Shown here piece by piece: positions 9,361 to 19,904 of a stretch of 40,334 bases of DNA (position 1 is the stretch's first letter; the number at the start of each line of letters is the position of its first letter). This DNA is from Bacillaceae bacterium SAS-127 (GTDB lineage: Bacteria; Bacillota; Bacilli; Bacillales; Domibacillaceae). The position numbers and the translations under genes were made by a program. The notes beneath the pieces were generated by a model, which saw only the letters and a program-made list of their open reading frames with translations, had not been told where the DNA came from and did not search any database. The DNA lies in the NCBI GenBank assembly GCA_002261155.1, contig NKXN01000008.1, positions 1-40,334 of the forward strand, in the 5' to 3' direction.

Positions 9361-11772
9361 TTACATCATGATAAATGGATTGACATCTATAGCTACTTGT
9401 AAATGCTTATCTTTATGTTGTTTCGTGTAATGCTCCAATATCGTTTTTAATCCTTCATTTAGTTTCGGTTCCCGTTTGTATTTTATCAAACATTGGTAGC
9501 GATATCTATCATTGATCCGTGGAATAGGAGAGGCGACCGGACCAAGAATAATCGCTGATGGAGACAAATGAGATCGCAAATAATCCGCAATCTTTTCGGT
9601 AATCGATGAAGCCGTGAGCACATCATAATGACTCACCGTCACTAACGCTAAAAAATAAAAAGGTGGGTAATGCCCCAGCTTTCGAATCATCATTTCCTGT
9701 TGATAAAATTGATCGTAATCTTGCGCGCCAGCAAGCTGAATGCTGTAATGCTCCGGTGTATACGTTTGAATGATCACTTCCCCTTGAAGCTCGTGACGAC
9801 CGGCGCGTCCGCTTACTTGTGTTAACAATTGAAAGGTCTTTTCCGATGCACGAAAATCTGGAATATGAAGCATCGTATCAGCTGTAAGGACACCGACGAG
9901 CGTAATATTAGGGAAATCTAATCCTTTCGCAATCATTTGTGTCCCTAATAAAATATCGGCTTTTCCCTCTTCAAATTGCCGCAGAAGCTTTTCATGAGCA
10001 CCCTTTTTGCTCGTTGTATCCACATCCATTCGGATCACTCTTGCATGGGGCAGTAGCTTCCCAAGCTCTTCTTCTACTTTTTGCGTTCCCGTTCCAAAAT
10101 AGCGTATATGCTCACTATTACATTCTGGACATGTGTTTGGAACCGGCTCCTCGTAGCCACAATAATGGCATTTCATTTGATGACGATAGCGATGATACGT
10201 TAACGAAATATCACAATGAGGACAACCAGATACATACCCACAATCTCGGCACATAATAAAGGAGGAATGACCGCGCCTATTTAAAAACAGCACTGTTTGT
10301 TCGCCTTTTTGCAGCCGATCCTCTAGCTTTTCAAATAAAGCCCTAGAAAACATCGATCGATTCCCATCTCTTAGTTCCTCGCGCATATCGACAATTTCCA
10401 CTTCCGGCAACGCTTGATCATTCATCCGTTTCGATAACGTAAGTAGTTTATATACTCCCTTTTGCGCACGAGCAAAGCTTTCTAGTGCCGGAGTAGCACT
10501 ACCTAAAATCACTGGGCAATGATAATGTTGCGCTCGCTTAATAGCGGTTTCTCTCGCATGATAACGAGGGTTCTCCTCTTGTTTATAACTCGTTTCGTGC
10601 TCTTCATCAATAATAATAATGCCTAGGTTTTCAAAAGGAGCAAAAATAGCCGAACGCGCACCGACGACTACCTTCACTTCCTTGCGTTGGATTTTTCGCC
10701 ACTCATCATACTTCTCCCCGGTCGATAAGCCGCTATGTAGTACCGCTACATCATTGCCAAAGCGACCTTTAAAACGGTGAACCATTTGTGGAGTGAGCGA
10801 TATTTCCGGAACTAGCACAATCGCTTCCTTCCCTTTTTCAAGCACTTGTTGAATCGATTGCAAGTAAATTTCTGTCTTCCCACTACCAGTCACTCCGTAC
10901 AGTAAAAAAGTGTCATGTTGCTCTTGTTCAATTGATTGCAGCACGGGAATGATCGCTTTCTCTTGTAACTCTGTTAATGGCAATGGTTCTGTTTTTTGAA
11001 ACTCACGATTTTCATAAGGGTCTCGATACATTTCCTGCTTTGTTTCTACTATGAGCCCTTTTTCAATTAAACTCTTTAATGTTGCACTCGAAGCACCACT
11101 TGCCTCCATCACTTCTTTCACCGACACCAATGTAGGGGCTTGCTGGATTAAATAATCTAGAACGAGCTTTTGTTTCAGTGCATTCGCTGGAAGCTTAGCG
11201 ATATATTCTTTGCTTTGATCCACGGGAAGTGCACAGCCAATCATGCGAATCATTTTTTTGTTGCCTTTACTTTTCACTTTATACACTAGCTCGATCTGTT
11301 CGGCTTTTACTTCTTGACGAAAAACCGTCAGTAACCCTGCTTTTGCAACCTCTTCCCATCCAATCTCTGTTCGCTGTTGAAATAACTCGACTACTTCTGT
11401 CGTCGATGGCTCTTTCCCATCGATTAAACGAAACACTTTTTCATATTTCGCCTTCATCGCTGCTGGCAGCATCGCTTGATAGGCAGATATTTTGAAGCAT
11501 AGTGTCGTTTCCGTTAACCAATCAGCAAGCTCTAATAGTTCTGTATTTAACACGGGCAATAAGTCCATCGGCTCAATTAGCGGCTTTAACTTGTCCACTT
11601 CCGAACGATTCTTTACCTCTGTCACAAAGCCTTGAATATGTCTCGGTCCAAAAGGAACAATGACTCTCATACCTGGTGCGATCATCCCAGACCATTCATC
11701 TGGAATTAAATAGTCAAATGAACGATCGGTTTGCATAGCTGCTACGTCGACGATGACGCTCGCTACTTGCAT
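9361..11772 (-). CDS. priA: Primosomal replication-restart helicase PriA
   Basis: PriA reloads the replisome at collapsed forks. The 803-residue protein has an N-terminal DNA-binding region (about 1-250), then a superfamily 2 helicase core with Walker A GVTGSGKT (293-300) and the Walker B DEEH (389-392). A zinc-binding insert has eight cysteines at about 508, 511, 517, 520, 535, 538, 548 and 551. Then follow helicase motifs around GTQMIAKGLDFPN and SGRAGR. Length is within two residues of the B. subtilis protein. Its ATG lies inside the end of coaBC (10-base overlap) with AAGGGTGAG upstream, so translation is likely coupled. Confidence 0.97.
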   Translation of the reverse strand: MQVASVIVDVAAMQTDRSFDYLIPDEWSGMIAPGMRVIVPFGPRHIQGFVTEVKNRSEVDKLKPLIEPMDLLPVLNTELLELADWLTETTLCFKISAYQAMLPAAMKAKYEKVFRLIDGKEPSTTEVVELFQQRTEIGWEEVAKAGLLTVFRQEVKAEQIELVYKVKSKGNKKMIRMIGCALPVDQSKEYIAKLPANALKQKLVLDYLIQQAPTLVSVKEVMEASGASSATLKSLIEKGLIVETKQEMYRDPYENREFQKTEPLPLTELQEKAIIPVLQSIEQEQHDTFLLYGVTGSGKTEIYLQSIQQVLEKGKEAIVLVPEISLTPQMVHRFKGRFGNDVAVLHSGLSTGEKYDEWRKIQRKEVKVVVGARSAIFAPFENLGIIIIDEEHETSYKQEENPRYHARETAIKRAQHYHCPVILGSATPALESFARAQKGVYKLLTLSKRMNDQALPEVEIVDMREELRDGNRSMFSRALFEKLEDRLQKGEQTVLFLNRRGHSSFIMCRDCGYVSGCPHCDISLTYHRYRHQMKCHYCGYEEPVPNTCPECNSEHIRYFGTGTQKVEEELGKLLPHARVIRMDVDTTSKKGAHEKLLRQFEEGKADILLGTQMIAKGLDFPNITLVGVLTADTMLHIPDFRASEKTFQLLTQVSGRAGRHELQGEVIIQTYTPEHYSIQLAGAQDYDQFYQQEMMIRKLGHYPPFYFLALVTVSHYDVLTASSITEKIADYLRSHLSPSAIILGPVASPIPRINDRYRYQCLIKYKREPKLNEGLKTILEHYTKQHKDKHLQVAIDVNPFIMM

Positions 11773-12983
11773 TCGATCTCACCCTTTGTTAATGCGGCAA
11801 CGGCCTCTATCAAAATCTCATAGGCTGCTTCTTTTTTCGTCATCAAGTCTAACTCTTTTTTCGAGCCATCTTTTTTGTAAATCGTAATAATGTTTGTATC
11901 GCCACCAAAGCCAGCCCCTGCCGCTTTCACATTATTAGCCACAATCATATCGGCATTTTTCGCTTCAAGCTTTCGCTTGGCATACTCTTCGACACGGTCG
12001 GTTTCAGCGGCAAACCCGATTAACAATTGATGCATTTTTTCTTGTCCTAATGTTTTTAAAATATCTTTTGTCCGTTCCATTTCAAGAACGAGATCACCTT
12101 CTTTTTTCTTCATTTTGTCAGCATGAACAAATTTCGGTCGGTAATCCGCAACCGCGGCTGTTTTAATGACGATATCTGCCTCTTGAAATTTCCCCATCAC
12201 CGCTTGATACATCTCTTCTGCATGTTGAACTTGAGTAAATTGAACACCCGTTGGTTTCGGCAATGATACCGGTCCAGAAATCAACTCAACATTCGCTCCT
12301 AGCTCTCTTGCTGCTTCTGCCAGAGCATAGCCCATCTTCCCTGATGAATGATTCGTTAAAAAACGAACAGGATCAATCGCTTCTCTCGTAGGCCCCGCTG
12401 TGATCATCACAGTCTTTCCTTTCAAAGGCTGATACTGTCTCTTCTGAAAAAAATGATCGATTAACGCAACGATTTTCTCCGGTTCTTCCAGACGACCTTT
12501 TCCTACATAGCCGCAGGCAAGATACCCTTCACTCGGCTCCACGAATTGATAACCAAAACTCGCTAGCGTGTCAATATTCCGTTTAACAGCAGGATGGTCA
12601 TACATATGAACATTCATCGCTGGTGCAATCCAGACAGGAGCAGTTGAAGCAAGAAGCGTCGTCGAAATCATCTCATCTGCTAATCCATTAGCTAGCTTCC
12701 CAATCATATTCGCTGTAGCCGGTGCCACTAAAATTAAATCTGCCCAGTCAGCTAAATCAATGTGAGCAATCACTTCTGGGCGCTTTTCATCAAATGTATC
12801 TGTATAAACGTCATGTCGAGACAATGCCTGAAATGTAAGAGGTGTCACAAATTTTTGAGCAGAAGAAGACATAATCACCTTCACTAAAGCACCAGCTTGA
12901 GTCAATCTGCTCGTTAAAGCTACTGCTTTATAAACAGCAATTCCGCCAGTTACACATAATAGTATTTTCTTTCCATTTAACAT
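11763..12983 (-). CDS. coaBC: Bifunctional phosphopantothenoylcysteine synthetase/decarboxylase
   Basis: This fused enzyme makes 4'-phosphopantetheine for coenzyme A: CoaB joins Cys to phosphopantothenate using CTP, and CoaC decarboxylates the product. The N-terminal flavoprotein half has the catalytic His74 in HIDLADWAD, PAMN (121-124) and Cys157 in LACGYVGKGR. The C-terminal half has TAGPTREAIDPVRFLTNHSSG (190-212, shown here as family motif blocks TAGPTREAIDP and NHSSGKMG) and the lysine-rich KMKKKEG. The start is the ATG at 12983 (MLNGKKILL). It matches B. subtilis and has GGAGG 8 bases upstream. A longer reading from a TTG at 12998 would run through that ribosome binding site and is rejected. 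Confidence 0.96.
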   Translation of the reverse strand: MLNGKKILLCVTGGIAVYKAVALTSRLTQAGALVKVIMSSSAQKFVTPLTFQALSRHDVYTDTFDEKRPEVIAHIDLADWADLILVAPATANMIGKLANGLADEMISTTLLASTAPVWIAPAMNVHMYDHPAVKRNIDTLASFGYQFVEPSEGYLACGYVGKGRLEEPEKIVALIDHFFQKRQYQPLKGKTVMITAGPTREAIDPVRFLTNHSSGKMGYALAEAARELGANVELISGPVSLPKPTGVQFTQVQHAEEMYQAVMGKFQEADIVIKTAAVADYRPKFVHADKMKKKEGDLVLEMERTKDILKTLGQEKMHQLLIGFAAETDRVEEYAKRKLEAKNADMIVANNVKAAGAGFGGDTNIITIYKKDGSKKELDLMTKKEAAYEILIEAVAALTKGEIECK

Positions 12984-13036
12984 AGAAAAAGCCTCCAATT
13001 ATCGAAAGAATCGGTCTCATTTGAATGAAAAAATAA

Positions 13037-13142
13037 GGTGTCCCTAAAGTAAAGAGCCAGGCACCTCCACCGCCATATATAGTTGATGAAATCACTATAC
13101 ATTTAGCTTTAAAGTGGAGAAGCCAGGCACTTAAGGGACACC
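13037..13142. repeat. Nested palindromic element between rpoZ and coaBC
   Basis: A 106-base element with three nested inverted repeats: outer arms GGTGTCCCTAAAGT (13037-13050) and ACTTAAGGGACACC (13129-13142, 13 of 14 paired), middle arms CTCCAC (13065-13070) and GTGGAG (13114-13119), inner arms TATAGT (13078-13083) and ACTATA (13094-13099). Inside each arm lies AGCCAGGCAC in the same orientation (13055-13064 and 13121-13130), so this stretch is directly repeated rather than inverted. No reading frame is present. It lies in the rpoZ-coaBC gap and would be transcribed as a long hairpin in the operon mRNA. It resembles a miniature inverted-repeat or REP-like element. I cannot name a family. Confidence 0.8.
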
Positions 13143-13160
13143 CTCTTCGTTCGGTTTACA

Positions 13161-13388
13161 TTACACTTCGTCAGAGTATGTTTCGTTTACATCCTTTTCT
13201 TTCATAGACAATTTATCGGCATAAATTTCCTCTAGCGCTCTCCCCACAAATTTGTGAGAAACATAAGAATCAAGCATTTGAGTAGTGCTGTTTTCTTGTA
13301 AGCTGCGAGCACGCTTAGCTGCCACACTAACTAATGAGTATTTTGAATCAATTTTAGTTAAAAGATTATCGATTGATGGGTATAACAT
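13161..13388 (-). CDS. rpoZ: DNA-directed RNA polymerase omega subunit
   Basis: Omega helps assemble and stabilise RNA polymerase. The 75-residue protein starts [20 protein letters not shown] and has the family signatures [21 protein letters not shown] chose the ATG at 13388, which matches the usual M-L-x-P-S start. It follows the gmk stop by one base and has GGAGAG 8 bases upstream. A GTG at 13397 would add three residues and overlap gmk. The C-terminal tail after EEIYADKLS is acidic and a little longer than in B. subtilis. gmk-rpoZ pairing is conserved in most bacteria. Confidence 0.95.
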   Translation of the reverse strand: MLYPSIDNLLTKIDSKYSLVSVAAKRARSLQENSTTQMLDSYVSHKFVGRALEEIYADKLSMKEKDVNETYSDEV

Positions 13389-13389
13389 A

Positions 13390-14276
<887 letters not shown>

Positions 14277-14316
14277 AAATTCCCCCCAAACTATAGCTTA
14301 ACAGCTTGCTCTGACG

Positions 14317-15192
14317 TTATTCGATATTTTGAACTTGCTCCCTCATTTTTTCAAGAGTTGTTTTCAGTTCAACAACAGCGGAACTAATTTTTGAATCATT
14401 CGCTTTCGAACCTATTGTATTCACTTCTCGATTCATCTCCTGAATCATAAAGTCGAGCTTACGACCAATGGGCTCCAGCAATTCTAGCGTCTGCTGAAAT
14501 TGTTGTATATGACTATCAAGCCGAATACACTCCTCATGAATATCTGATTTCTCAGCAAAGATCGCTACTTCTGTTAAGATTCGATCTTGATCAAACGGAG
14601 TAGCTGTCAGTTCTGTTAATCTTCGTTCAAGTCGATGACGATATGATTGTATGACCAGCGGTGCGAATTGCTTCACTTCGTTGAGCCTTTGTTCAAGACT
14701 GTTCAGTAAGCGTACTAGATCTTTCTTTAGTTCAGCACCCTCGACTAGCCTCATTTCGTGAAGATGTTCAACCGCCTGCTCAACCGCTTCAAGAACAAGC
14801 TGTTCCACCACAATGTTCTCTTCTTCATTCTCCTCGATTGTAATGAAATCCGGACGCTGTAGCAAATCTTTTAATTCTAGTTGACCTGCGAGTTGATATT
14901 TATCCGAAATCGCTGCCATCAATTGGATGTATTCTTCAATAAGCGTCCAATCGGCTTGGAGCGTTCGATGAATGAATCCCTCACCGTCGATACTAATAAA
15001 CAGCTCCACTCGACCTCTATGTATATATTGTGCCAATTTCTTCTTTATTTTATCTTCTATTTTCATTAATTGTCTGGGCATTCGTATTTGAAATTCACTG
15101 AAACGGTGGTTCACCGACTTCATTTCGACCGTTATTACGTGATCGGCTGATTTAAGTTTACTTCTGCCAAATCCCGTCATACTTTTAACCAT
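14317..15192 (-). CDS. yicC: YicC/YloC family endoribonuclease
   Basis: This 291-residue protein belongs to the YicC family (YloC in B. subtilis), recently recognised as endoribonucleases involved in RNA turnover. The N-terminal block SMTGFGRS and the VTVEMKSVNHRF, IRMPRQL region identify the family, and the C-terminal domain carries HEECIRLDSHIQQF and GRKLDFMIQEMNREVNTIGSK. I chose the ATG at 15192 (MVKSMTGFGR), which gives exactly the B. subtilis length. An ATG at 15210 would add six residues, but no ribosome binding site precedes it. The gene begins just after the yloB terminator and heads the remA-gmk-rpoZ cluster. Its promoter must be within or very close to that terminator region; none was clear. 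Confidence 0.93.
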   Translation of the reverse strand: MVKSMTGFGRSKLKSADHVITVEMKSVNHRFSEFQIRMPRQLMKIEDKIKKKLAQYIHRGRVELFISIDGEGFIHRTLQADWTLIEEYIQLMAAISDKYQLAGQLELKDLLQRPDFITIEENEEENIVVEQLVLEAVEQAVEHLHEMRLVEGAELKKDLVRLLNSLEQRLNEVKQFAPLVIQSYRHRLERRLTELTATPFDQDRILTEVAIFAEKSDIHEECIRLDSHIQQFQQTLELLEPIGRKLDFMIQEMNREVNTIGSKANDSKISSAVVELKTTLEKMREQVQNIE

Positions 15193-15211
15193 CAGCCACT
15201 CACTTCCCATT

Positions 15212-15249
15212 CAAAAAAATAAAAGGCAATAGAGGTTGCTCTACTACCT
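15212..15249 (-). terminator. Intrinsic terminator after yloB
   Basis: On the minus strand AGGTAGTAGAG pairs with CTCTATTGCCT around a 4-base loop (11 pairs, two wobbles), followed by TTTATTTTTTT. It lies 19 bases after the yloB stop and only about 20 bases before the yicC start, so it separates the two transcripts. Confidence 0.88.
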
Positions 15250-15267
15250 TTTTCATTGTATCATATT

Positions 15268-17940
15268 TCATCGGCTTTTTCTTGCAAAAAATGAACCAGC
15301 TAACAAAAATGTTGGGATCGCTGACATTCCTACGATCAGTAGCCATTCTCTCATTTGTAACGGTACCGTATGGAAAATCGGCTGTAAGCTCGGCATATAG
15401 ATCACGGCGACCATTAATAAAAAAGACGAAAGAACAGCAACGATTAAATGTACATTCCCAAACGGATTTCTAGCTAACACGGAATGCTCGCTTCTGCAAT
15501 CAAATACGTGTATGAGCTGAGCCGTCACTAACGTAGCAAAGGCGACTGTTTGAGCATAAGCGAGTTGATTAGGGTGCTCGTTTAACGTGATCATAAAAGC
15601 CGCTAATGTCACAGCACCGATCAAAAATCCTCGAGAAATGATTTTCCATCCTAACCCTCTAGCAAACACGCCTTCTTTCGGGTGCCTTGGCGGTCGCTTC
15701 ATCACATCTTCTTCTGACCGATCCATCCCTAGCGCTAACGCAGGTAAGCCATCGGTCACTAAATTCACCCATAGTATTTGAATCGGTACTAATGGGAGCG
15801 GAAGGGCTAAGAGCATCGCAAATAGCATCACTAATATTTCCCCTACATTCGAAGCTAATAAATAGCGAATAAACTTACGAATGTTTTCATATATACTTCT
15901 TCCTTCCTCGACCGCTGCTTTAATTGTCGCAAAATGATCATCTGCTAAAACTAAAGAAGAAGCCTCTTTTGCTACATCTGTGCCAGTGATCCCCATGGAT
16001 ATCCCAATATCAGCCGTTTTAATGGCCGGCGCATCATTCACACCGTCACCAGTCATCGCCACGATATGACCATTTTTTTGTAGCGCCTTAACGATTTTCA
16101 GTTTATCTTCTGGGGAAACCCGTGCATATACGGTCGTCGTTTCGGCTGCATTGGCTAGCTCGACATCTGTCATTTGACTTAACGCCTGTCCATCCAATAT
16201 TTTCGATGCATCTTTTGCGATTCCTAAATCAGCCGCAATCGCCGCAGCCGTTTGAGCATGATCGCCCGTGATCATCACCGTTTTAATTCCAGCTTGCTTG
16301 CATTCAGCGATCGCTTGCTTTACTTCTTTACGTGGAGGGTCGATCATCCCTTGCAGCCCGATAAATGTTAAACCATCTTCTACCCCTTTCCCTTTTCCGT
16401 TTATAGAAGAAAGCGGTTTATAGGCAATCGCAATCATCCGAAGGGCTCGAGATGCCAACGAGTCCATCGCAGCTTCCGTTTGCTCGCGATAATCTTTTGT
16501 CAGCAGCTGCTTTTGATCCTCCCATAAAATATAATGGCTACGGCGCATTAATACATCTGGTGCGCCTTTCGTTACCGCAAACCGTTGCCCTTTCGTATCT
16601 CTCACAATGACTGTCATCATTTTTCTCGTGGAGTCGAAAGGAATCTCCTCTTCAATGACAAACTGAGAAAAAAGATGCTCTCTGTTTAACCCTGCTTTTA
16701 AGGCGGACGTCACTAACGCTCCTTCCGTTGGATCTCCTTGAACGACATACTCTTTCTCCTTCTCCTTGATTTCCGCATGATTACACAAAAGTCCAAACGT
16801 TAGTAATTGATATAAACTTCTTTCAGAGGAAGGTGGTACTTCCCGCTGATCCTCAAAAAATTTCCCTTTAGGTTCATAGCCCTTGCCACTGATGAGCCAA
16901 TGTCTTCCCCCACTCCATACATCGGTGACCGTCATTTGATTTTGCGTCATCGTCCCTGTTTTATCGGAACAAATAATCGTTGTACATCCTAACGTCTCAA
17001 CAGCAGATAGCTTCCTGACGATCGCTTTTTGTTTAATCATCCGTTGAACACCTAATGACAAGGCGACCGTCACAATGGCTGGTAACCCTTCAGGAATCGC
17101 TGCAACTGCTAAAGACACACCTGCGAGTAGCATCGTATATAGTTCATGTCCTTGCCAAACTCCGAGAATAACAACTAGCATCGTTAATAAGAGAGCGGCG
17201 ACAATTAAATACTTCCCAAGCTGTTCTAATCGGCGCTGCAATGGCGTTTCTGTTTTTCCAGTTTGCTGTAGCATCGCAGCAATATTGCCCATCGCTGTTT
17301 TCATCCCAATGGCTGTGACCACACCGATTCCATTTCCACGTGTGATCAACGTCCCCATAAACGCCATGTTTTTCAAATCAGCAAGGGCGATCACTTCCCC
17401 TTTCATTGGTGATGCATGCTTTTCTACAGGTACAGACTCTCCTGTCATCGACGATTCTTCAACCTCTAAATTGACCGTTTCTAAAAGTCTCACGTCGGCT
17501 CCAATCCGATCACCAGCAGAAAACTTCAAAATATCCCCTGGAACAATTTCTTTAGAAGGAATTTTCGTCCACTCGTCATCTCTCAATACAAGCGCTTGTG
17601 GAGCAGATAATTCCTTTAGCGCTTGGAGTGACTTTTCTGCTTTTCTTTCTTGTAAAAAACCTAATACCCCATTAATAAAAATAATCGCAAGGATCGCGAT
17701 CGAATCAATATATTCACCCATTATCGCTGATATCACCGTTGCCGCCACTAATACAAACACCATAAAGTCATTAAATTGCTGGAAGAAAACAAGCCAAGCA
17801 GAAGGGAGCTTGGCCTCTTGTAATTCATTAAACCCAGAATGCTTCCTCCTTTTTGACACCTCTTCCTTTGTTAATCCGCGCTGAACGCTCGTTTGAAGCT
17901 GGCTTTCAACCTCCTCTTGTTTCAGCTGATGAAAATTCAT
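15268..17940 (-). CDS. yloB: P-type calcium-transporting ATPase (YloB)
   Basis: This 890-residue P2A-type ATPase pumps Ca2+ across the membrane; B. subtilis YloB has the same length and is linked to germination and heat resistance of spores. Visible motifs are TGES (166-169) in the actuator domain, PEGL (283-286) in transmembrane helix 4, the phosphorylated Asp326 in DKTGTMTQ, the nucleotide-binding KGAPDVLM, and TGDGVNDAPA near the hinge. Helices near 48-98 and 244-295 and a block of C-terminal helices give the expected ten-segment layout. AAGGGGAGTGAG precedes the ATG. It is divergent from rqcH and ends in its own terminator, so it is probably monocistronic. Confidence 0.95.
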   Translation of the reverse strand: MNFHQLKQEEVESQLQTSVQRGLTKEEVSKRRKHSGFNELQEAKLPSAWLVFFQQFNDFMVFVLVAATVISAIMGEYIDSIAILAIIFINGVLGFLQERKAEKSLQALKELSAPQALVLRDDEWTKIPSKEIVPGDILKFSAGDRIGADVRLLETVNLEVEESSMTGESVPVEKHASPMKGEVIALADLKNMAFMGTLITRGNGIGVVTAIGMKTAMGNIAAMLQQTGKTETPLQRRLEQLGKYLIVAALLLTMLVVILGVWQGHELYTMLLAGVSLAVAAIPEGLPAIVTVALSLGVQRMIKQKAIVRKLSAVETLGCTTIICSDKTGTMTQNQMTVTDVWSGGRHWLISGKGYEPKGKFFEDQREVPPSSERSLYQLLTFGLLCNHAEIKEKEKEYVVQGDPTEGALVTSALKAGLNREHLFSQFVIEEEIPFDSTRKMMTVIVRDTKGQRFAVTKGAPDVLMRRSHYILWEDQKQLLTKDYREQTEAAMDSLASRALRMIAIAYKPLSSINGKGKGVEDGLTFIGLQGMIDPPRKEVKQAIAECKQAGIKTVMITGDHAQTAAAIAADLGIAKDASKILDGQALSQMTDVELANAAETTTVYARVSPEDKLKIVKALQKNGHIVAMTGDGVNDAPAIKTADIGISMGITGTDVAKEASSLVLADDHFATIKAAVEEGRSIYENIRKFIRYLLASNVGEILVMLFAMLLALPLPLVPIQILWVNLVTDGLPALALGMDRSEEDVMKRPPRHPKEGVFARGLGWKIISRGFLIGAVTLAAFMITLNEHPNQLAYAQTVAFATLVTAQLIHVFDCRSEHSVLARNPFGNVHLIVAVLSSFLLMVAVIYMPSLQPIFHTVPLQMREWLLIVGMSAIPTFLLAGSFFARKSR

Positions 17941-17989
17941 CTACTCACTCCCCTTAGCGAACAAACTTGTCCTTCTCATAGCAAGATTA

Positions 17990-18018
17990 TTCAGCGAAAC
18001 GCAAAAACATGATATGAT
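17990..18018 (+). promoter_or_regulatory. Candidate extended -10 promoter for rqcH
   Basis: TATGAT (18013-18018) is preceded by TG one base upstream, giving an extended -10. A weak -35, TTCAGC (17990-17995), sits 17 bases upstream. It faces rqcH, whose ATG follows 54 bases later with AAGGAAG as ribosome binding site. Confidence 0.55.
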
Positions 18019-18071
18019 TTGAATAAGTTTTTGAAAGCAGGAAATTTATAAGAAGAAAAGGAAGACAGCCT

Positions 18072-19784
18072 ATGTCATTTGACGGTTTATTTACAAGAGC
18101 AATTACAAAAGAATTACTAGAACAGCTGCAAGGCGGCCGTGTGAATAAAATTCATCAGCCATACAAAAATGAAACAGTGTTAGTGATTCGCGCTAAAGGA
18201 GGCAACCATAAGCTATTATTATCTGCCCATCCTAGCTATGCCCGCGTTCAGCTTACGAGCGAAGCCTATGAGAACCCACAAGAACCCCCACTTTTTTGTA
18301 TGATGATGAGGAAACATTTAGAAGGAGCGGTACTAGAGAATATTCAACAAGTAGGGCTAGATCGATTGCTCATTTTTGAATTCAAAGGTAAAAATGAGAT
18401 TGGAGATATATCTTACAAACAGCTATTTGTCGAAATTATGGGACGACATAGCAACATTGTCCTTGTCGACAAGCAAAAAGGAACAATTATCGATAGCATT
18501 AAACATATATCAGCGGCTGTGAATAGCTATCGTTCGATTTTGCCTGGATATGAGTACATCGCTCCTCCTGAACAACATAAAGCCAACCCATTAGAAGCGG
18601 ATACAGAAGAGGTGTTGAGAAAAATCGACTTTAATAGCGGTCGTCTCGATCGACAGCTTGTGTCTAACTTTGCTGGACTCTCTCCGCTTATAGCGAAAGA
18701 AATTATTTCGACATGTGGAATGGCGAATCGTGATACGCTTCCGAGTGCATTTGTGAATGAAATGAGCACGATCAAGCAACATCAATATACTCCAACGTTC
18801 ATTGAACAGGAGCAAAAGTCATTTTTTTATATGAAAGATTTGAGTCATTTAGAAGGAGAAAGAAAAACATTCGCTACCTTGAGTGAATTGCTTGACCGCT
18901 ATTATGTCGGCAAAGCGGCACGCGATCGAGTGAAACAGCAAGCGAATGACCTCGAACGATTCATTAAAAATGAAAAAGAGAAAAACGAAACAAAATTAGG
19001 GAAGCTACACCGTACGCTTCAAGAAGCCGAAAATGCCGATCAGTTTCAGTTAATGGGCGAGCTGCTAACTGCCCATTTATACGCAGTGGAAAAAGGAATG
19101 ACAGAAATTGAAGTCGTTAACTACTACGATGAAGAAGGCGGAAAAATAACGATTGCACTCGATCCGAGAAAAACACCTTCGGAAAATGCGCAGAAATATT
19201 TCTCTAAATATCAAAAAGCGAAAAATGCCATCTTAGTTGTAAAAGAGCAAATTGATAAAACGAACGAGGAAATCCTTTATTTTGATAACTTGCTCCAACA
19301 ACTTGAATCCGCTTCACCAAAAGACATCGAAGAAATACGAGAAGAACTAGCTGAAGAAGGATATATTAAATTAAAAGCGACAAAAAAGAAAAAGCCCGCC
19401 AATAAAAAACCTGACATTGAAACGTTTACTGCTAGTGACGGTACCTTGCTATTTGTCGGCAAAAATAATAAACAAAATGATTATTTAACGAATAAATTCG
19501 CTCGTCGCGATGAAATTTGGTTGCACACGAAAGACATCCCTGGTTCTCATGTCGTCATCCGTAGTGAAGAACCATCTGAGCAAACGATTTTAGAAGCGGC
19601 AAACCTAGCTGCCTATTTTAGTAAAGCAAAAGAGTCTAGCTCCGTTCCAGTTGACTTCACAAAAGTGAGACATGTCAAAAAACCGAACGGCGCCAAACCG
19701 GGTTTTGTTATTTATGATAATCAGCAAACCGTCTACGTCACACCGAACGAGGACTTAGTGTTGAAAATGAAAGGTGTAAAATAG
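18072..19784 (+). CDS. rqcH: Ribosome quality control protein RqcH (YloA/FbpA, NEMF family)
   Basis: RqcH binds split 60S/50S subunits with stalled nascent chains and recruits tRNA-Ala to add C-terminal alanine tails that mark the chain for degradation. The 570-residue protein has an NFACT-N domain with the Asp97-Arg98 pair (VGLDRLL) required for tRNA recognition in B. subtilis. It is followed by a helix-hairpin-helix region (about 170-240), a long charged coiled coil (about 285-430) and an NFACT-R domain with [19 protein letters not shown]. Older annotations call it fibronectin-binding protein; the intracellular role is better supported. It has its own candidate promoter and is followed by a long hairpin. 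The neighbouring cysH cluster found beside yloA in B. subtilis is absent. Confidence 0.95.
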   Translation: MSFDGLFTRAITKELLEQLQGGRVNKIHQPYKNETVLVIRAKGGNHKLLLSAHPSYARVQLTSEAYENPQEPPLFCMMMRKHLEGAVLENIQQVGLDRLLIFEFKGKNEIGDISYKQLFVEIMGRHSNIVLVDKQKGTIIDSIKHISAAVNSYRSILPGYEYIAPPEQHKANPLEADTEEVLRKIDFNSGRLDRQLVSNFAGLSPLIAKEIISTCGMANRDTLPSAFVNEMSTIKQHQYTPTFIEQEQKSFFYMKDLSHLEGERKTFATLSELLDRYYVGKAARDRVKQQANDLERFIKNEKEKNETKLGKLHRTLQEAENADQFQLMGELLTAHLYAVEKGMTEIEVVNYYDEEGGKITIALDPRKTPSENAQKYFSKYQKAKNAILVVKEQIDKTNEEILYFDNLLQQLESASPKDIEEIREELAEEGYIKLKATKKKKPANKKPDIETFTASDGTLLFVGKNNKQNDYLTNKFARRDEIWLHTKDIPGSHVVIRSEEPSEQTILEAANLAAYFSKAKESSSVPVDFTKVRHVKKPNGAKPGFVIYDNQQTVYVTPNEDLVLKMKGVK

Positions 19785-19858
19785 GTTAATGACTGGGGCT
19801 ACATGATCATACAGTTTCTAAACGAAAAGAAGATTATATAACTTAATGCTAAAGAAAT

Positions 19859-19904
19859 GAGGCTGCCCAGAAATTCAGTGAAAACTGACTTTCTGAGCAG
19901 CCTC
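19859..19904. terminator. Long three-part hairpin between rqcH and pyrE ends
   Basis: GAGGCTGC pairs with GCAGCCTC, CAGAAA with TTTCTG and TCAGT with ACTGA, around a GAAA loop, with single mismatches between the three blocks. It lies 74 bases after the rqcH stop and 37 bases after the pyrE stop, so it is placed to end both convergent transcripts. Neither side has a clean T run (TTGTCT on the plus side, ATTTCTTT on the minus side), so it may be a dispersed hairpin or a processing and stability element rather than a classical terminator. Confidence 0.65.

Noticed and set aside
12984-12998. Upstream TTG start for coaBC
   Set aside because: This reading would translate through the GGAGG ribosome binding site that serves the conserved ATG at 12983.
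17075-17884. 269-codon open frame on the plus strand opposite yloB
   Set aside because: It lies wholly antisense to the conserved P-type ATPase domains, has no ribosome binding site and no recognisable family features, so it is a shadow of yloB codon use.
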